NCBI GenBank assembly: GCA_023265045.1
Contig: JAHFUQ010000012.1
Location: 1 to 56,930 of the forward strand
Direction of reading: 5' to 3'
DNA length: 56,930 bases
Source of the DNA: Acidimicrobiia bacterium
GTDB taxonomy: Bacteria > Actinomycetota > Acidimicrobiia > Acidimicrobiales > AC-14
Of this stretch, positions 17,022 to 25,327 are shown in pieces; position 1 is the stretch's first letter, and each line of letters begins with the position of its first letter. Both the position numbers and the translations under genes were made by a program. Below the pieces are notes generated by a model. The model did not search any database. It was not told where the DNA came from and was given only the letters and a program-made list of their open reading frames with translations.

Positions 17022-17891
17022 CTATCCGTTCGAGAGGCTGGTGCTCTCATCCGGCGGGAGAGTCAGGCGAATCCGTTGCAGGTCGGTGTCTACATCCAAG
17101 ATGCGAACGGCCACCTCATCGCCGACTTTGAACATCTCCTTCGGTTTTACGTCGAGGCCGCCTGCCAACTCGGAGATGTGGAGAAGCCCGTCCATAGGGC
17201 CAAGGTCAACGAAGACACCGAAGTTGACGACGGACGAGACCGTTCCATGACGACATTCCCCCGGCGCGATGCTCGTCAGGAATTCAGCACGCTCAGGCTC
17301 ATTGATGATGACTCGGGGCTGGCGTCCTTGCCGGCCGGCGCCGAAGCGGCTGGGAACGCCGCCGAGAACCTGCGTCGGGGTGCGCTCGTAGTGGTACGTG
17401 CTGTAGCTAGTGACCGTCTTGCCGTCGGGGCTGATCCAGACCTCGAACCGTCGATAGCGGAGGCGATGGAATCCGCTATCACCCCGGCTGTAGTCGCCTC
17501 TGGCCAGTGCCTCGCGGACGAAGAACCGCAGCTCCTCGATCGCGGCGCGGGCGTCGGTCCCGTGGTGAGCAGTAAACCCCGCCTGGACTCGGGTGCCAAC
17601 CCATAGGGCGGACGCATCGAACGACAACCGGTCGAGATCCGGGTGCGAACGACCGGTGCCTGCGTCTCGATCTGGTTCTATGAGGTCGAAGTCCTCGTTG
17701 ACCGTCAGGCGAGGCTTTCGCCGCGCGGGATTACTGATGAAGGTCCCTACGCCGGCAGGCTTTCGACCCGGCTCAACGACGGCGTGCTCGGGAATGCCAC
17801 AGTTCTCTGCGCCGAGCGGAACGGGTCGATTGCAGTCAGCGCCGGACAACTCTCTGCACCTCGTGATCGGTGTCGAACCCTTGTACGCCAT
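17022..17891 (-). CDS. S1 RNA-binding domain protein
   Basis: 289 residues from ATG 17891, which sits behind GAGGAG. GTG 17912 is also in frame. The C-terminal ~75 residues are a clear S1 domain (GTVSSVVNFGVFVDLGPMDGL, LHISEL, KVGDEVAVRILDVD), which usually binds RNA. The middle part (HHGTDARAAIEELRFFVREA ... FEVWISPDGKTVTSY) and the N-terminus with several cysteines (CRELSGADCNRPV, NCGIPEH) are not recognised. The cysteines could bind a metal. The gene is less GC-extreme than its neighbours and lies in the accessory stretch next to toxin-antitoxin genes, so horizontal acquisition is plausible. Confidence 0.75.
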   Translation of the reverse strand: MAYKGSTPITRCRELSGADCNRPVPLGAENCGIPEHAVVEPGRKPAGVGTFISNPARRKPRLTVNEDFDLIEPDRDAGTGRSHPDLDRLSFDASALWVGTRVQAGFTAHHGTDARAAIEELRFFVREALARGDYSRGDSGFHRLRYRRFEVWISPDGKTVTSYSTYHYERTPTQVLGGVPSRFGAGRQGRQPRVIINEPERAEFLTSIAPGECRHGTVSSVVNFGVFVDLGPMDGLLHISELAGGLDVKPKEMFKVGDEVAVRILDVDTDLQRIRLTLPPDESTSLSNG

Positions 17892-18016
17892 GCCTCTCCT
17901 CGTGGCTGACACTCCGCCTCGCGGTCGCCATCACCGCCCGAGATATCGTAGTAGAGACCGAACTTTCGAAGCCGATTTCACCGCCAGCCCGGATCGCGCT
18001 GGCTGCCCTTTGACCA

Positions 18017-18163
18017 TCAATATGACCGCGCTCCCCAACTACGGAGAACCTCCGACGCTGGACTTGCCGCGGGAAACAGCGGACAGATCCGATGATCCGC
18101 CCAGACCTCGCGGTCCCCGAGCTCCGCCGATGCCAGCACGCCGGCGTCGTAGAGAACGCTCAC
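18017..18163 (-). pseudogene. Truncated PIN-domain (VapC-like) toxin remnant
   Basis: A 48-codon frame opening with GTG 18163 reads VSVLYDAGVLASAELGDREVWADHRI, closely like the first strand and helix of a VapC-family PIN ribonuclease with its first catalytic Asp (YDAG). After about residue 26 the similarity stops and the frame ends at 18017. The remaining ~100 residues with the other acidic residues are missing. Its GTG overlaps the stop of the antitoxin-like remnant (GTGA), the usual vapBC layout. It is therefore a 3'-truncated toxin and not functional. Confidence 0.55.
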
Positions 18164-18258
18164 GCCGGTCTGGGCGCGAGCTTCCGGAACTCCTCAGCCA
18201 CACGCCGGCGCGCGTCCGCCAGCTCCGCGTCGCTGAGCGGGCCATGCTCGGCTTCACT
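18160..18258 (-). pseudogene. Antitoxin-like remnant paired with truncated VapC
   Basis: The frame ending at TGA 18160-18162 reads SEAEHGPLSDAELADARRRV, then AEEFRKLAPRPA, a helical, charged C-terminal tail of the type seen in small VapB-like antitoxins. No convincing start codon or DNA-binding N-terminus is seen upstream in this frame (GC-rich, low-complexity sequence to about 18360). The coordinates cover only the supported part. It overlaps the truncated toxin by four bases. Confidence 0.4.
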
Positions 18259-18362
18259 GCCGCTGTGCGGTGCAGTTCGGTCGGGGCGTTCGGTGTGGAG
18301 TGGGACAACTGTCGCGCCCTGGCGACCAGCGGACAGCGGACACGTCAGTACGGCCGCCGTGG

Positions 18363-18743
18363 CTACACGCGCTCGATGGCAACTCCGTCAGCATGCGCCG
18401 CGAGCGCACGTAGATCCTCGGCATCGCCGCTGAGGACCGTGCCACCCGGTTCGGCGAGCGCGACGAGAAGGGCATCGATGGCCGAGCCTCGCCGGGCTTG
18501 AGCGCGTAGATGGCCGGCGCGCCGGGCGGTTGCCTCCGCCACAACCGGATCCACGTCGCAGCTCTTGAGCAGGCGGTTGACGTGCACGTCGGTACGAGCG
18601 GCCCCAGTGGTGGACTCAGCAAGCACCACGGTGGGCACCACTGGGGGCCAGAGGCTCTCCATACGGAGGGCTTCGATGAGGGCGGCGGCCCTTCGGTTGC
18701 GTTGGCTGAGGCGACTCAAGCCGCCGGAGTCCAGAACGAGCAC
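18363..18743 (-). CDS. PIN-domain toxin, VapC-like ribonuclease
   Basis: 126 residues with the PIN layout: first acidic residue in LVLDSGGLS (D5), a conserved Glu after the second helix (VVLAEST), then a C-terminal Asp pair region (GSAIDALLVALA and LSGDAEDLRAL). PIN toxins are Mg-dependent ribonucleases, often cutting tRNA or rRNA. It starts 6 bases after the stop of the antitoxin gene upstream on the same strand, so the pair is co-expressed. The full set of acidic residues suggests it is active. Confidence 0.82.
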   Translation of the reverse strand: MLVLDSGGLSRLSQRNRRAAALIEALRMESLWPPVVPTVVLAESTTGAARTDVHVNRLLKSCDVDPVVAEATARRAGHLRAQARRGSAIDALLVALAEPGGTVLSGDAEDLRALAAHADGVAIERV

Positions 18744-18749
18744 GAATGC

Positions 18750-18998
18750 TCAGCTGGCCCGAGAGGCGGCGTGGTCGCGGATCCGACGGGCGATGACGGC
18801 CGCCCGGGCCCGCTCTCGGGCTGACGGCTCACCGACCTCCGCGACCAACTCAGCGACGTAGGTCTCCGCTTCCTCGTTCAGCCGCTGGCGGCGAATCTCG
18901 GCCTCGACGGCCTCTTGCAATAGCTCCGACGCGGGCAGGTGGCGCTCCTTGACCGCCCGGTACAGCTCGGCAGGTAGGTACACCTGCATGCGTGGCAT
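18750..18998 (-). CDS. VapB-like antitoxin (ribbon-helix-helix type)
   Basis: 82 residues. The N-terminus (MPRMQVYLPAELYRAVKE) is the short strand plus helix of a ribbon-helix-helix DNA-binding protein, then SELLQEAVEAEIRRQ, and a charged C-terminal tail likely to wrap the toxin. I start at ATG 18998, because upstream codons (to 19040) are not antitoxin-like. The TATAGT at 19006-19011 on the coding strand ends 7 bases before the ATG, so the mRNA may be leaderless. Such antitoxins usually repress their own promoter. Confidence 0.8.
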   Translation of the reverse strand: MPRMQVYLPAELYRAVKERHLPASELLQEAVEAEIRRQRLNEEAETYVAELVAEVGEPSARERARAAVIARRIRDHAASRAS

Positions 18999-19005
18999 AC
19001 GTCTA

Positions 19006-19011
19006 ACTATA
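19006..19011 (-). promoter_or_regulatory. Candidate -10 element of vapBC, leaderless type
   Basis: TATAGT on the minus strand, 7 bases before ATG 18998. The surrounding AT-rich stretch (18999-19017) is unusual for this GC-rich window. No Shine-Dalgarno sequence is seen before the start codon. Confidence 0.5.
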
Positions 19012-19017
19012 CATACA

Positions 19018-19469
19018 GCGGTGCCGCGACGGCCGCACATTCGGCGCGTTCTTCACGGTCCCAGGAACGTCGATCCGGGTCGATCCGTGCCGACCGGAGC
19101 GAGTCATCGCAGCGCCATCGAGCTGTCCGATTGTGCGCCGTCACGGCCTGGTTCTGGTCAGCCGACCCGCCCGGGGTCCGCCACCGGAAGCACGGGTTGA
19201 GGAGCTGAGGCAGTCGTCGGCGAATGAACCCTCGCACCCAGAGAGCCTTGCCCGAGAAGCTGTGAACGGTGCCGCTCGGCGAGGGCGCGCCTGACGACCT
19301 GTCTGACGTCCCGGGAAGACGATCGTCAACGGCTCCATTCCCTCTTCGCCACGGCGGGACCGGCAGCCGTGACCGATGGGCTCTCTCCCGCGCCTGCGCG
19401 AGCTTCAGCGGTCCCCCCCGAATCACTCCTCCGAGCTGACGACGGTTGGACCCGGGTAGTTCGCGGGGC
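19018..19469. other. Gene-free stretch
   Basis: About 450 bases between the antitoxin promoter and the SRPBCC gene. Open frames exist on both strands but are arginine- or serine-rich, lack ribosome-binding sites and resemble nothing I know. It may be decayed accessory DNA. No repeat or RNA gene is apparent. Confidence 0.4.
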
Positions 19470-19946
19470 TCACGTCGCCTTCGGCTCCGTAGCGCCGCGG
19501 TGGTAGCCGGCCATGAACGTGCGGAGGCCGGCTTGGCCGTTGCGCATCATGATCGAGTGGTTGGCTCGGAAGCCGGGCCTGGCTACGGGCGCCATGACGT
19601 TGAGCAGGCGCTTGTGGGTGCTGACCTCCTGGTCGTAGACGAGCCGGCACTGGTCGCTGATCTCCGAGACCGTCCAGCGGACGGTGCCCTCCATGTCCCC
19701 GCTCAGGCGGGCGTCGATGATGCCGCTGTCGGCGTCGAACTCGTCCGCATCGCTCACGAACCGCAGCTCATAGGGCAGGAACGAGCGGGCCACCACCGCG
19801 AACCGTCCGTCGCCGATCGGCTTCGCCGAACGGATCTCGGGCCACCATGCGGGATAAGACGCAAGGTCATACAGGACGGGCATCACCTCGGCGCGCCGAG
19901 CTGTGACATGCCAGGTGCTCCGGAACACGTAGTGCGTCAGCTTCAC
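19470..19946 (-). CDS. SRPBCC (polyketide cyclase/dehydrase-like) family protein
   Basis: 158 residues with a START/Bet v1-like ligand-binding fold. Typical elements are the N-terminal HVTARRAEVMPVLYDLASYPAWWPEI, GDGRFAVVARSFLPYELRF, and a long C-terminal helix (MMRNGQAGLRTFMAGYHRG). Such proteins bind hydrophobic ligands. A substrate cannot be named. GTG 19946 is placed behind GGAGG and overlaps the stop of the upstream membrane-protein gene by four bases, so the two are coupled. The longer open frame beyond this point is shadow of that neighbour. Confidence 0.78.
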   Translation of the reverse strand: MKLTHYVFRSTWHVTARRAEVMPVLYDLASYPAWWPEIRSAKPIGDGRFAVVARSFLPYELRFVSDADEFDADSGIIDARLSGDMEGTVRWTVSEISDQCRLVYDQEVSTHKRLLNVMAPVARPGFRANHSIMMRNGQAGLRTFMAGYHRGATEPKAT

Positions 19947-20671
19947 GCGACGACCTCCTCTGCGTTGCGCCACAGGATGAACGAGGCGACCGTCAGCCAG
20001 ACGGTGAAAAGCGCGAGCGACATCGTGAGCAGCACCAGGTAGGAGAACGCGGTCAAACGCCCCGACAACGCCTGCATCGCCCCGCACACCACGCCGAGTA
20101 GACCGCCTGCGATGGCGAGCGCGCCGATCCGCGGGCCGAACAGCGAGCTCGACCACAGGGCCGCGCCCAGCGCGATCGCCGTGAGCCCGAACTGGCCGAT
20201 CATGACGACGTCGAGGACGGCGACGTCCACGCTGCGCAGGGCCGTCGCGGCTGCCATGAGCGACTCGCGGTTCTCCACGGCTGCGGCCGCCCACCGGTCG
20301 GCGACCGACTTGATGGCGAAGCCGTCCAGGCCGACGGACAGGAGCAGCGTCGGCGTGGTGAGCACGAGCACTACGAAGGCGACCACCGGCCAGCGGGACG
20401 AACCGCGCCGCACCATCGACCACAGGATCGCGACGATGGCGACGACGCCGGCCAGGGTGGCCGCCACCGAGGCCAAATGGACTAGGCGCCAGCTCCCCGA
20501 TCCGGCGACGATCCGCAGGAGCTCCTCGGTGTCGTTCAGCGACTCCGACGAGGCCCGGGGGTGGACGGCGTTGAACACGACGGCGACGACCGCGGACCCC
20601 ATGCCGGCGAGCCCACCCCAGCGCAACAGCCGTCCGTCGATACCCCGAACGCTACCGACACGCTGCTGCAT
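19943..20671 (-). CDS. Multi-pass membrane protein of unknown function
   Basis: 242 residues with about six predicted membrane helices (near residues 18-36, 63-84, 93-112, 150-172, 180-198 and 207-230). The N-terminal region contains HPRASSESLNDTEELLRIVAGSGSW and then LVHLA, reminiscent of DUF4386-type membrane proteins in layout, but I cannot assign it firmly. It is coupled to the SRPBCC gene by a GTGA overlap. The start at ATG 20671 lies only ~20 bases from an integrase-tail relic on the opposite strand, so its promoter region may have been disturbed by that insertion. Confidence 0.65.
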   Translation of the reverse strand: MQQRVGSVRGIDGRLLRWGGLAGMGSAVVAVVFNAVHPRASSESLNDTEELLRIVAGSGSWRLVHLASVAATLAGVVAIVAILWSMVRRGSSRWPVVAFVVLVLTTPTLLLSVGLDGFAIKSVADRWAAAAVENRESLMAAATALRSVDVAVLDVVMIGQFGLTAIALGAALWSSSLFGPRIGALAIAGGLLGVVCGAMQALSGRLTAFSYLVLLTMSLALFTVWLTVASFILWRNAEEVVA

Positions 20672-20690
20672 CTGCCTGTTCCATGATCGC

Positions 20691-20846
20691 GTTCAGGCCC
20701 GCGTCGGCCACGCGTCGGCGAAGACAACGCTCGACGTGCACGGCCACTTCTTCCCCGAGGAAGAGGACCGCACCAGAGCCGCGATGGACGCGGAACTTGG
20801 AAGTCTCGCGTCCGCTACGCGTCCTGACCGCGTGCTCGCGACCTAA
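20691..20846 (+). pseudogene. Tyrosine recombinase C-terminal tail (relic A)
   Basis: Only the last ~52 codons of a phage-type integrase remain: QARVGHASAKTTLDVHGHFF, then EEEDRTRAAMDAELG, ending at TAA 20844-20846. The conserved LGH box is partly kept (VGH), but the catalytic tyrosine is replaced by histidine (codon 20739-20741, DVHGH instead of DVYGH). No R or HxxR box precedes it. The stop is 26 bases from the 3' end of glnA copy 1. It closely matches relic B (40295-40451), including the sequence after the stop. Confidence 0.8.
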
Positions 20847-20872
20847 AACCCCAGGTCACACCCCTGGAACGC

Positions 20873-22297
20873 CTAGATGTCGTAGTAGAGGTAGAACTCC
20901 CACGGGTGAGGCCGCAGCCTCACCTCGTCGATCTCCCGAAGGCGCTTGTAGTCGAGCCACGTCTCGATGAGGTCGGGGGTGAAGACACCGCCGGCCATCA
21001 GGTAGTCGTTGTCCGCCTCCAACGCCGCCAACGCCTGGTCGAGGGAGGACGGCACCTGCGGGACCTGCGCCAGTTCCTCGGGCGGGAGGTCGTAGAGGTC
21101 CTTGTCGACCGGGTCGGGCGGCTCGATGCGGTTCTGCACGCCGTCGATGCCGGCCATCAGCATGGCCGAGAAGGCGAGGTAGGGGTTGCACGACGGGTCG
21201 GGGCAGCGGAACTCGAGACGCTTGGCCTTGGGCGACTTCGAGTACAGCGGGATGCGCACGCAGGCCGAGCGGTTGCGCTGCGAGTAGACGAGGTTGACGG
21301 GCGCCTCGTAACCGGGCACGAGCCGCTTGTACGAGTTCGTGGTCGGGGCGGCAAACGCCAGGATCGAGTGGGCGTGCGCCAACAGCCCGCCGATGTACCA
21401 GCGGGCCATGTCGGAGATGCCGGCGTAGCCCGTCTCCGAGAAGAACAGCGGCTCGCCGCCCCGCCACAGCGACTGGTGGGTGTGCATGCCCGACCCGTTG
21501 TCCATGAACAGCGGCTTGGGCATGAACGTGGCGGTCAGGTTGCGGGCCCGGGCCACGTTCTTGACGACGTACTTGTAGAGCATGAGCTTGTCGGCCATGC
21601 GCAGCAGGGTGTCGAAGCGCATGTCGATCTCGGCCTGGCCGGCGGTGCCCACCTCGTGGTGCTGGATCTCGACGGTGATGCCAAGGCGCTCCATGACCAT
21701 GATCATCTCGGAGCGCACGTCTTGGAAGTGGTCCATGGGCGGGACCGGGAAGTAGCCCTCCTTGTACCGGGGCTTGAACCCCAGGTTGGGGTTCTCGTCC
21801 TTGCCCGAGTTCCAGACGCCTTCGATCGAGTCGACCGAATACGACGCCGAGTGCTGGTCCTGGTGGAAGCGCACGTCGTTGAAGATGTAGAACTCGGCCT
21901 CGGGACCGAAGTAGGCAGTGTCGGCCAGCCCGGTGGAGCGCAGGTAGTCCTCCGCCTTGCGGGCGACGTAGCGGGGGTCCCGGCTGTACGGCTCGCCCGT
22001 CACGGGGTCGCGCACGAAGCAGTTGAGGTTGAGGGTCGGGTGCTCGGTGAACGGGTCGAGTACGGCGGTGTTCGGGTCCGGGATCAGGATCATGTCCGAC
22101 TCCTGGATCTCCTGGAACCCGCGGATGGACGAGCCGTCGAAGCCCAAGCCGTCGTCGAACACATCCTCGGTCAACTCGTGAGCGGGCGATGAGAAGTGCT
22201 GCATCAGGCCGGGCAAGTCGCAGAACCGGAAGTCGATGATCTCGACGCCCGCATCCTTGATCAGCTTCAGCACTTCCGCAGGGCTTCGTTCCTGCAC
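20873..22297 (-). CDS. glnA: Glutamine synthetase, type I (copy 1)
   Basis: 474 residues, full-length GSI. Makes glutamine from glutamate, ammonia and ATP as a dodecamer. Signatures include [10 protein letters not shown] (N-terminal), the metal/ammonia-site segment [10 protein letters not shown], the glutamate-binding NRSACVRIP and the C-terminal [15 protein letters not shown]. The adenylylation loop is present with tyrosine Y402 (DLYDLPPEE), so GlnE control is expected. GTG 22297 follows GGGAGGAC. The frame remains open upstream, but that part is shadow of the divergent monooxygenase gene. It is a clear paralogue of the copy at 40479, and both sit back-to-back with an integrase tail at their 3' ends. 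Confidence 0.96.
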   Translation of the reverse strand: MQERSPAEVLKLIKDAGVEIIDFRFCDLPGLMQHFSSPAHELTEDVFDDGLGFDGSSIRGFQEIQESDMILIPDPNTAVLDPFTEHPTLNLNCFVRDPVTGEPYSRDPRYVARKAEDYLRSTGLADTAYFGPEAEFYIFNDVRFHQDQHSASYSVDSIEGVWNSGKDENPNLGFKPRYKEGYFPVPPMDHFQDVRSEMIMVMERLGITVEIQHHEVGTAGQAEIDMRFDTLLRMADKLMLYKYVVKNVARARNLTATFMPKPLFMDNGSGMHTHQSLWRGGEPLFFSETGYAGISDMARWYIGGLLAHAHSILAFAAPTTNSYKRLVPGYEAPVNLVYSQRNRSACVRIPLYSKSPKAKRLEFRCPDPSCNPYLAFSAMLMAGIDGVQNRIEPPDPVDKDLYDLPPEELAQVPQVPSSLDQALAALEADNDYLMAGGVFTPDLIETWLDYKRLREIDEVRLRPHPWEFYLYYDI

Positions 22298-22347
22298 GGG
22301 GTCCTCCCTCCCGTCGGACGGACGACTGAAGCGTATCTTGCGACGTC

Positions 22348-23358
22348 GTGTCCTTGTCCCTGAGTGTGCTCGACCAGTGCCCGGTGCCGGCCGGGTCGAC
22401 GCCTTCGCAGGCGCTGGCGGACAGCCTGGCGCTGGCCGAGGCGGCCGAGGCCCTGGGCTACCGGCGGTACTGGGTCGCCGAGCACCACAACACCACCTCA
22501 CTGGCGAGCGTCAGCCCCGAGGTTTTGGTGGCGGCGGTGGCGGCGCGCACAGCGACCATCCGCGTCGGGTCGGGCGGCGTGCTGCTGCCGCACTACAGCC
22601 CACTGAAGGTGGCCGAGAACTTCCGCCTGTTGGAGGCCCTCTACCCGGGCCGGATTGATCTCGGCGTCGGTCGGGCGGCCGGGACCGACCCGGTGACCGA
22701 GGCGGCGTTGCAGTACCGGCCGGGCGCCCTGGGCGACGAGCACTTCGGCGAGAAGCTGGTCGACCTGCTCGGGTGGCTGGACGGCACGCTCGCCCGCGAT
22801 CACCCGTACGCCGCCTCCAGGGCACTGCCGGCCGGCGAGGGCTCGCCCGGGCCCGAGGTGTGGATGCTCGGATCGAGCAGCAACGGCGCCGGGGCGGCTG
22901 CTTACCTCGGGCTGCCCTTCGCCTTCGGGCACTTCATCACCGCCCAGTTCGGGCCGCAGGTCATGCGCTCCTACCGCAAGGGCTTCACCCCATCGACCCG
23001 GTTGTCGGCCCCGCGGGCGAGCGTCGCCGTGTCGGTCATGTGCGCCGATACCTTTGCGGAAGCGGACCGGTTGGCCGCCTCAGCCGCCCTGTGGCGACTG
23101 CGCCGGGAGGGCCCCGAGCGGGGTCCGCTGCTGCCGCCGGACACGGCGGCCGCCGTGCCACTGTCCTCGGTGGACATCGCTCGGGTGCGCCAGAAGCGGG
23201 ACGGCATCGTCGCCGGCGATCCCGAACGAGTGCGGCGGCAGCTGACCGGGTTGGCGGCCGAGTTCCAGATCGACGAGCTCGTCGTCGTCACTGTTTGCCA
23301 CGATCCCAAGGCGCGCCTCCGCTCATACGAGCTGCTGGCCGACGCATTCGCCCTGTAG
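22348..23358 (+). CDS. LLM-class flavin-dependent oxidoreductase (MsnO8-like)
   Basis: 336 residues of the bacterial luciferase-like monooxygenase superfamily. Family features are [11 protein letters not shown] at the N-terminus, [13 protein letters not shown] near residue 39, [18 protein letters not shown], and [21 protein letters not shown]. These match the single-component 'MsnO8' group that uses reduced FMN or F420-like cofactors. The substrate is unknown. GTG 22348 is preceded by TATCTT with an 8-base gap and no ribosome-binding site, consistent with a leaderless mRNA. It is divergent from glnA copy 1 with only 50 bases between start codons, so their promoters overlap. Confidence 0.88.
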   Translation: MSLSLSVLDQCPVPAGSTPSQALADSLALAEAAEALGYRRYWVAEHHNTTSLASVSPEVLVAAVAARTATIRVGSGGVLLPHYSPLKVAENFRLLEALYPGRIDLGVGRAAGTDPVTEAALQYRPGALGDEHFGEKLVDLLGWLDGTLARDHPYAASRALPAGEGSPGPEVWMLGSSSNGAGAAAYLGLPFAFGHFITAQFGPQVMRSYRKGFTPSTRLSAPRASVAVSVMCADTFAEADRLAASAALWRLRREGPERGPLLPPDTAAAVPLSSVDIARVRQKRDGIVAGDPERVRRQLTGLAAEFQIDELVVVTVCHDPKARLRSYELLADAFAL

Positions 23359-23571
23359 GACCGATCAGCCGGCGGCGCCGTGCCAGCGGGTGGGGTTTGA
23401 CGTCGCCGTGACCACGTCTGCTCAGAGGCGGGTAGATGGGCCGTGATACGCGAGACGGTCACGGGGCCCCAATGCATCACGGCGTTTTAGCGCATTTGCG
23501 TCTTTTGGGGACCGGCTGTTCGCACCGAGGGTGAGTGCAGATCATCGAGTCGCGAACAAGGAGTCAATCCC
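23359..23571. promoter_or_regulatory. Upstream region of the Rsb/c-di-GMP operon
   Basis: 213 bases with no gene. This must contain the main promoter of the signalling operon. AAGGAG just before ATG 23572 is a good ribosome-binding site. I could not identify a convincing sigma-B-type promoter: GTTT- and GGG-like boxes occur but with wrong spacing. Confidence 0.4.
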
Positions 23572-24501
23572 ATGGCCCGACCGCACGCCAACGGTGCGGC
23601 TTTCACCCGCCAGGTCGCCGTAACCCCCGTCCCTGGCTTCGACGCCGACCGTTCGACACTGGTGTCCATCCTGGCCGAGCGCCACGACCAGGTGCTCGCG
23701 CTCTGGGTGCAGTCCCAGATCACGAGCGGCGCGTACCGTGGCGGCCGGGTCAACGAGACCGAGGTGCAGGCCGAGTCGTCGGCCCTCCTGGGGGCGCTGC
23801 TGCAGGCCCTCGCGGCGGGCGCCTTCGGTGACGCTCGGGCGCCCGAGTACGCCGAACTGCTCCGCCTGCTGCACACGATGTCGAAAGACCGCGCCCGCCA
23901 GGACTATTCGCCGAGCGACACGGCCACGGCCGTATTCAGCCTGAAGGAGGCGGTCGGCGCCGTCCTCGAGGACGTCCTCGGCGACCAGCCTGCGCTCCTT
24001 GCCCAGGAGATCGTCGCCGTCAACCGGCTCGTGGACGGGCTGGGCCTGCAGACCTTCGAGGCCTACACGGCGGGCCGGGAGGAAGTGATCAGGAGCCAGC
24101 AGCAGTCCCTGCTCGAGCTCTCGACGCCGGTGGTGAAGCTGTGGGACGGCATCGTGGCCGTCCCCCTCATCGGCACCCTCGACTCGGGTCGCACCCAGAC
24201 GGTGATGGAGAACCTCCTCCAGGCCATCGTCGACACCGAGTCCCAGGTGGCGATCGTGGACATCACCGGCGTCTCCATGGTCGACACCCTCGTGGCCCAA
24301 CACCTGCTGAAGACCGTCGCCGCGACCCGCCTCATGGGGGCCGACTGCATCATCAGCGGGATCCGACCCCAGATCGCCCAGACCATGGTCCACCTCGGCG
24401 TCGAGCTCGGGGATGTCGTCACGAAGGCCACCCTGGCGGACGCCTTCCGCGTCGCGCTGCGCCGCGTCGGGGCCACCCTGAGCGCCCCCGCCGCCAGCTG
24501 A
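23572..24501 (+). CDS. RsbR-like stressosome protein (globin-like sensor + STAS)
   Basis: 309 residues. The N-terminal ~180 residues resemble the non-haem globin-like sensory half of RsbR proteins. The C-terminal ~115 residues are a STAS domain. The RsbR phosphorylation pattern is preserved: T239 in GVSMVDTLVAQHLLK (like T171 of Bacillus RsbRA) and T271 in IRPQIAQTMVHLG (plausibly like T205). RsbR and RsbS build the stressosome, which holds RsbT until stress triggers phosphorylation. It is the first gene of a run that proceeds with rsbS and rsbT homologues in the classic order, which supports the assignment. Confidence 0.88.
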   Translation: MARPHANGAAFTRQVAVTPVPGFDADRSTLVSILAERHDQVLALWVQSQITSGAYRGGRVNETEVQAESSALLGALLQALAAGAFGDARAPEYAELLRLLHTMSKDRARQDYSPSDTATAVFSLKEAVGAVLEDVLGDQPALLAQEIVAVNRLVDGLGLQTFEAYTAGREEVIRSQQQSLLELSTPVVKLWDGIVAVPLIGTLDSGRTQTVMENLLQAIVDTESQVAIVDITGVSMVDTLVAQHLLKTVAATRLMGADCIISGIRPQIAQTMVHLGVELGDVVTKATLADAFRVALRRVGATLSAPAAS

Positions 24502-24513
24502 GACGGAAAGGCC

Positions 24514-24927
24514 GTGGACCGGATCCCCATCCTCAAGCTGGGCGAGACCCTTCTCGTCACCATCCAGGACGACCTCAACGACCGCCTGGCCACGACCCTT
24601 CAGGACGACCTGATGGAGCGGGTCGTGGCCACGGGCGCCCGGGGCGTCATGATCGACATCTCGGCCCTCGAACTGGTCGACTCCTTCATGGGCAGGATGC
24701 TCGCCGGCATCGCCGCCATGTCCCGCGTCCTCGATGCCGAAACGGTCGTCGTCGGGATGCGCCCGATGGTGGCCATCACCCTGGTCGAGTTGGGGCTGTC
24801 GCTCTCAGGGGTCCGCACGGCGTTGACCGTGGAGCGGAGCATGGCGATGCTCAGCGGCGCCGCCGGCGCAGCCCCGGGGGGTGACGGCGACCATGGCGAC
24901 GACCCTGCTGGCAAGCTCCTCGACTGA
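24514..24927 (+). CDS. RsbS-like STAS scaffold/antagonist
   Basis: 137 residues, mostly a single STAS domain. IPILKLGETLLVTIQDDLND is the usual RsbS opening, and S57 in LELVDSFMGRML corresponds to the serine phosphorylated by RsbT. The segment VVVGMRPMVAITLVELG follows. RsbS with RsbR sequesters RsbT in the stressosome core. An acidic, glycine-rich tail of ~25 residues extends past the domain and overlaps the start of the rsbT-like gene. GTG 24514 is 12 bases after the previous stop. Confidence 0.88.
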   Translation: MDRIPILKLGETLLVTIQDDLNDRLATTLQDDLMERVVATGARGVMIDISALELVDSFMGRMLAGIAAMSRVLDAETVVVGMRPMVAITLVELGLSLSGVRTALTVERSMAMLSGAAGAAPGGDGDHGDDPAGKLLD

Positions 24928-25327
24928 CGGGGCGTCGGTCCTCGTTTCCATCACCTGCGACGACGACGTGGTGCGCTTCCGCCACGGCGTGCGGGCGGCG
25001 GCGATCGCCGCCGGCCTGCGGCTGATCGACCAGACCAAGCTCGTCACCGCCGCCAGCGAACTGGCCCGCAACGCCCTCGAGCACGGGGGCGGCGGCCAGG
25101 GCGAGATCCTGCCCTCGGCGACGCCGGGACATTCCGGCGTGCGCCTCATCATCGACGATGACGGGCCTGGGATCGCCGACATCGACGGCGCCCTGGCCGA
25201 TGGCGTGACCGGCGGGTCAGGGATGGGCATGGGTCTTCCCGGGTCTCGCCGGCTCGTCGACGTGTTCGAGATCTGGTCCGAGGTCGGCGTCGGCACATGC
25301 GTGACGGTGGAGACGTGGGCGTCGTGA
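24893..25327 (+). CDS. RsbT-like serine/threonine kinase
   Basis: 144 residues of the GHKL ATPase type used by RsbT switch kinases. The N-box is intact (TAASELARNALEHGGGG), followed by the G1 box DDDGPGI and a GxGMGLPGSRRL segment. Its likely job is to phosphorylate the RsbS and RsbR homologues upstream and then, once released, bind a downstream effector. I use ATG 24893. GTG 24881 is also possible. It overlaps rsbS by about 35 bases and its stop overlaps the next GTG start (GTGA), showing tight coupling. Confidence 0.88.
   Translation: MATTLLASSSTDGASVLVSITCDDDVVRFRHGVRAAAIAAGLRLIDQTKLVTAASELARNALEHGGGGQGEILPSATPGHSGVRLIIDDDGPGIADIDGALADGVTGGSGMGMGLPGSRRLVDVFEIWSEVGVGTCVTVETWAS

Noticed and set aside
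19007-19426. Minus-strand 139-codon open frame
   Set aside because: No ribosome-binding site, Arg/Ser-rich, overlaps the vapBC promoter and resembles nothing known.
23390-23571. Sigma-B-type promoter before the rsb operon
   Set aside because: GTTT-like and GGGTA-like boxes exist but are about 32 bases apart, too far for sigma-B recognition.
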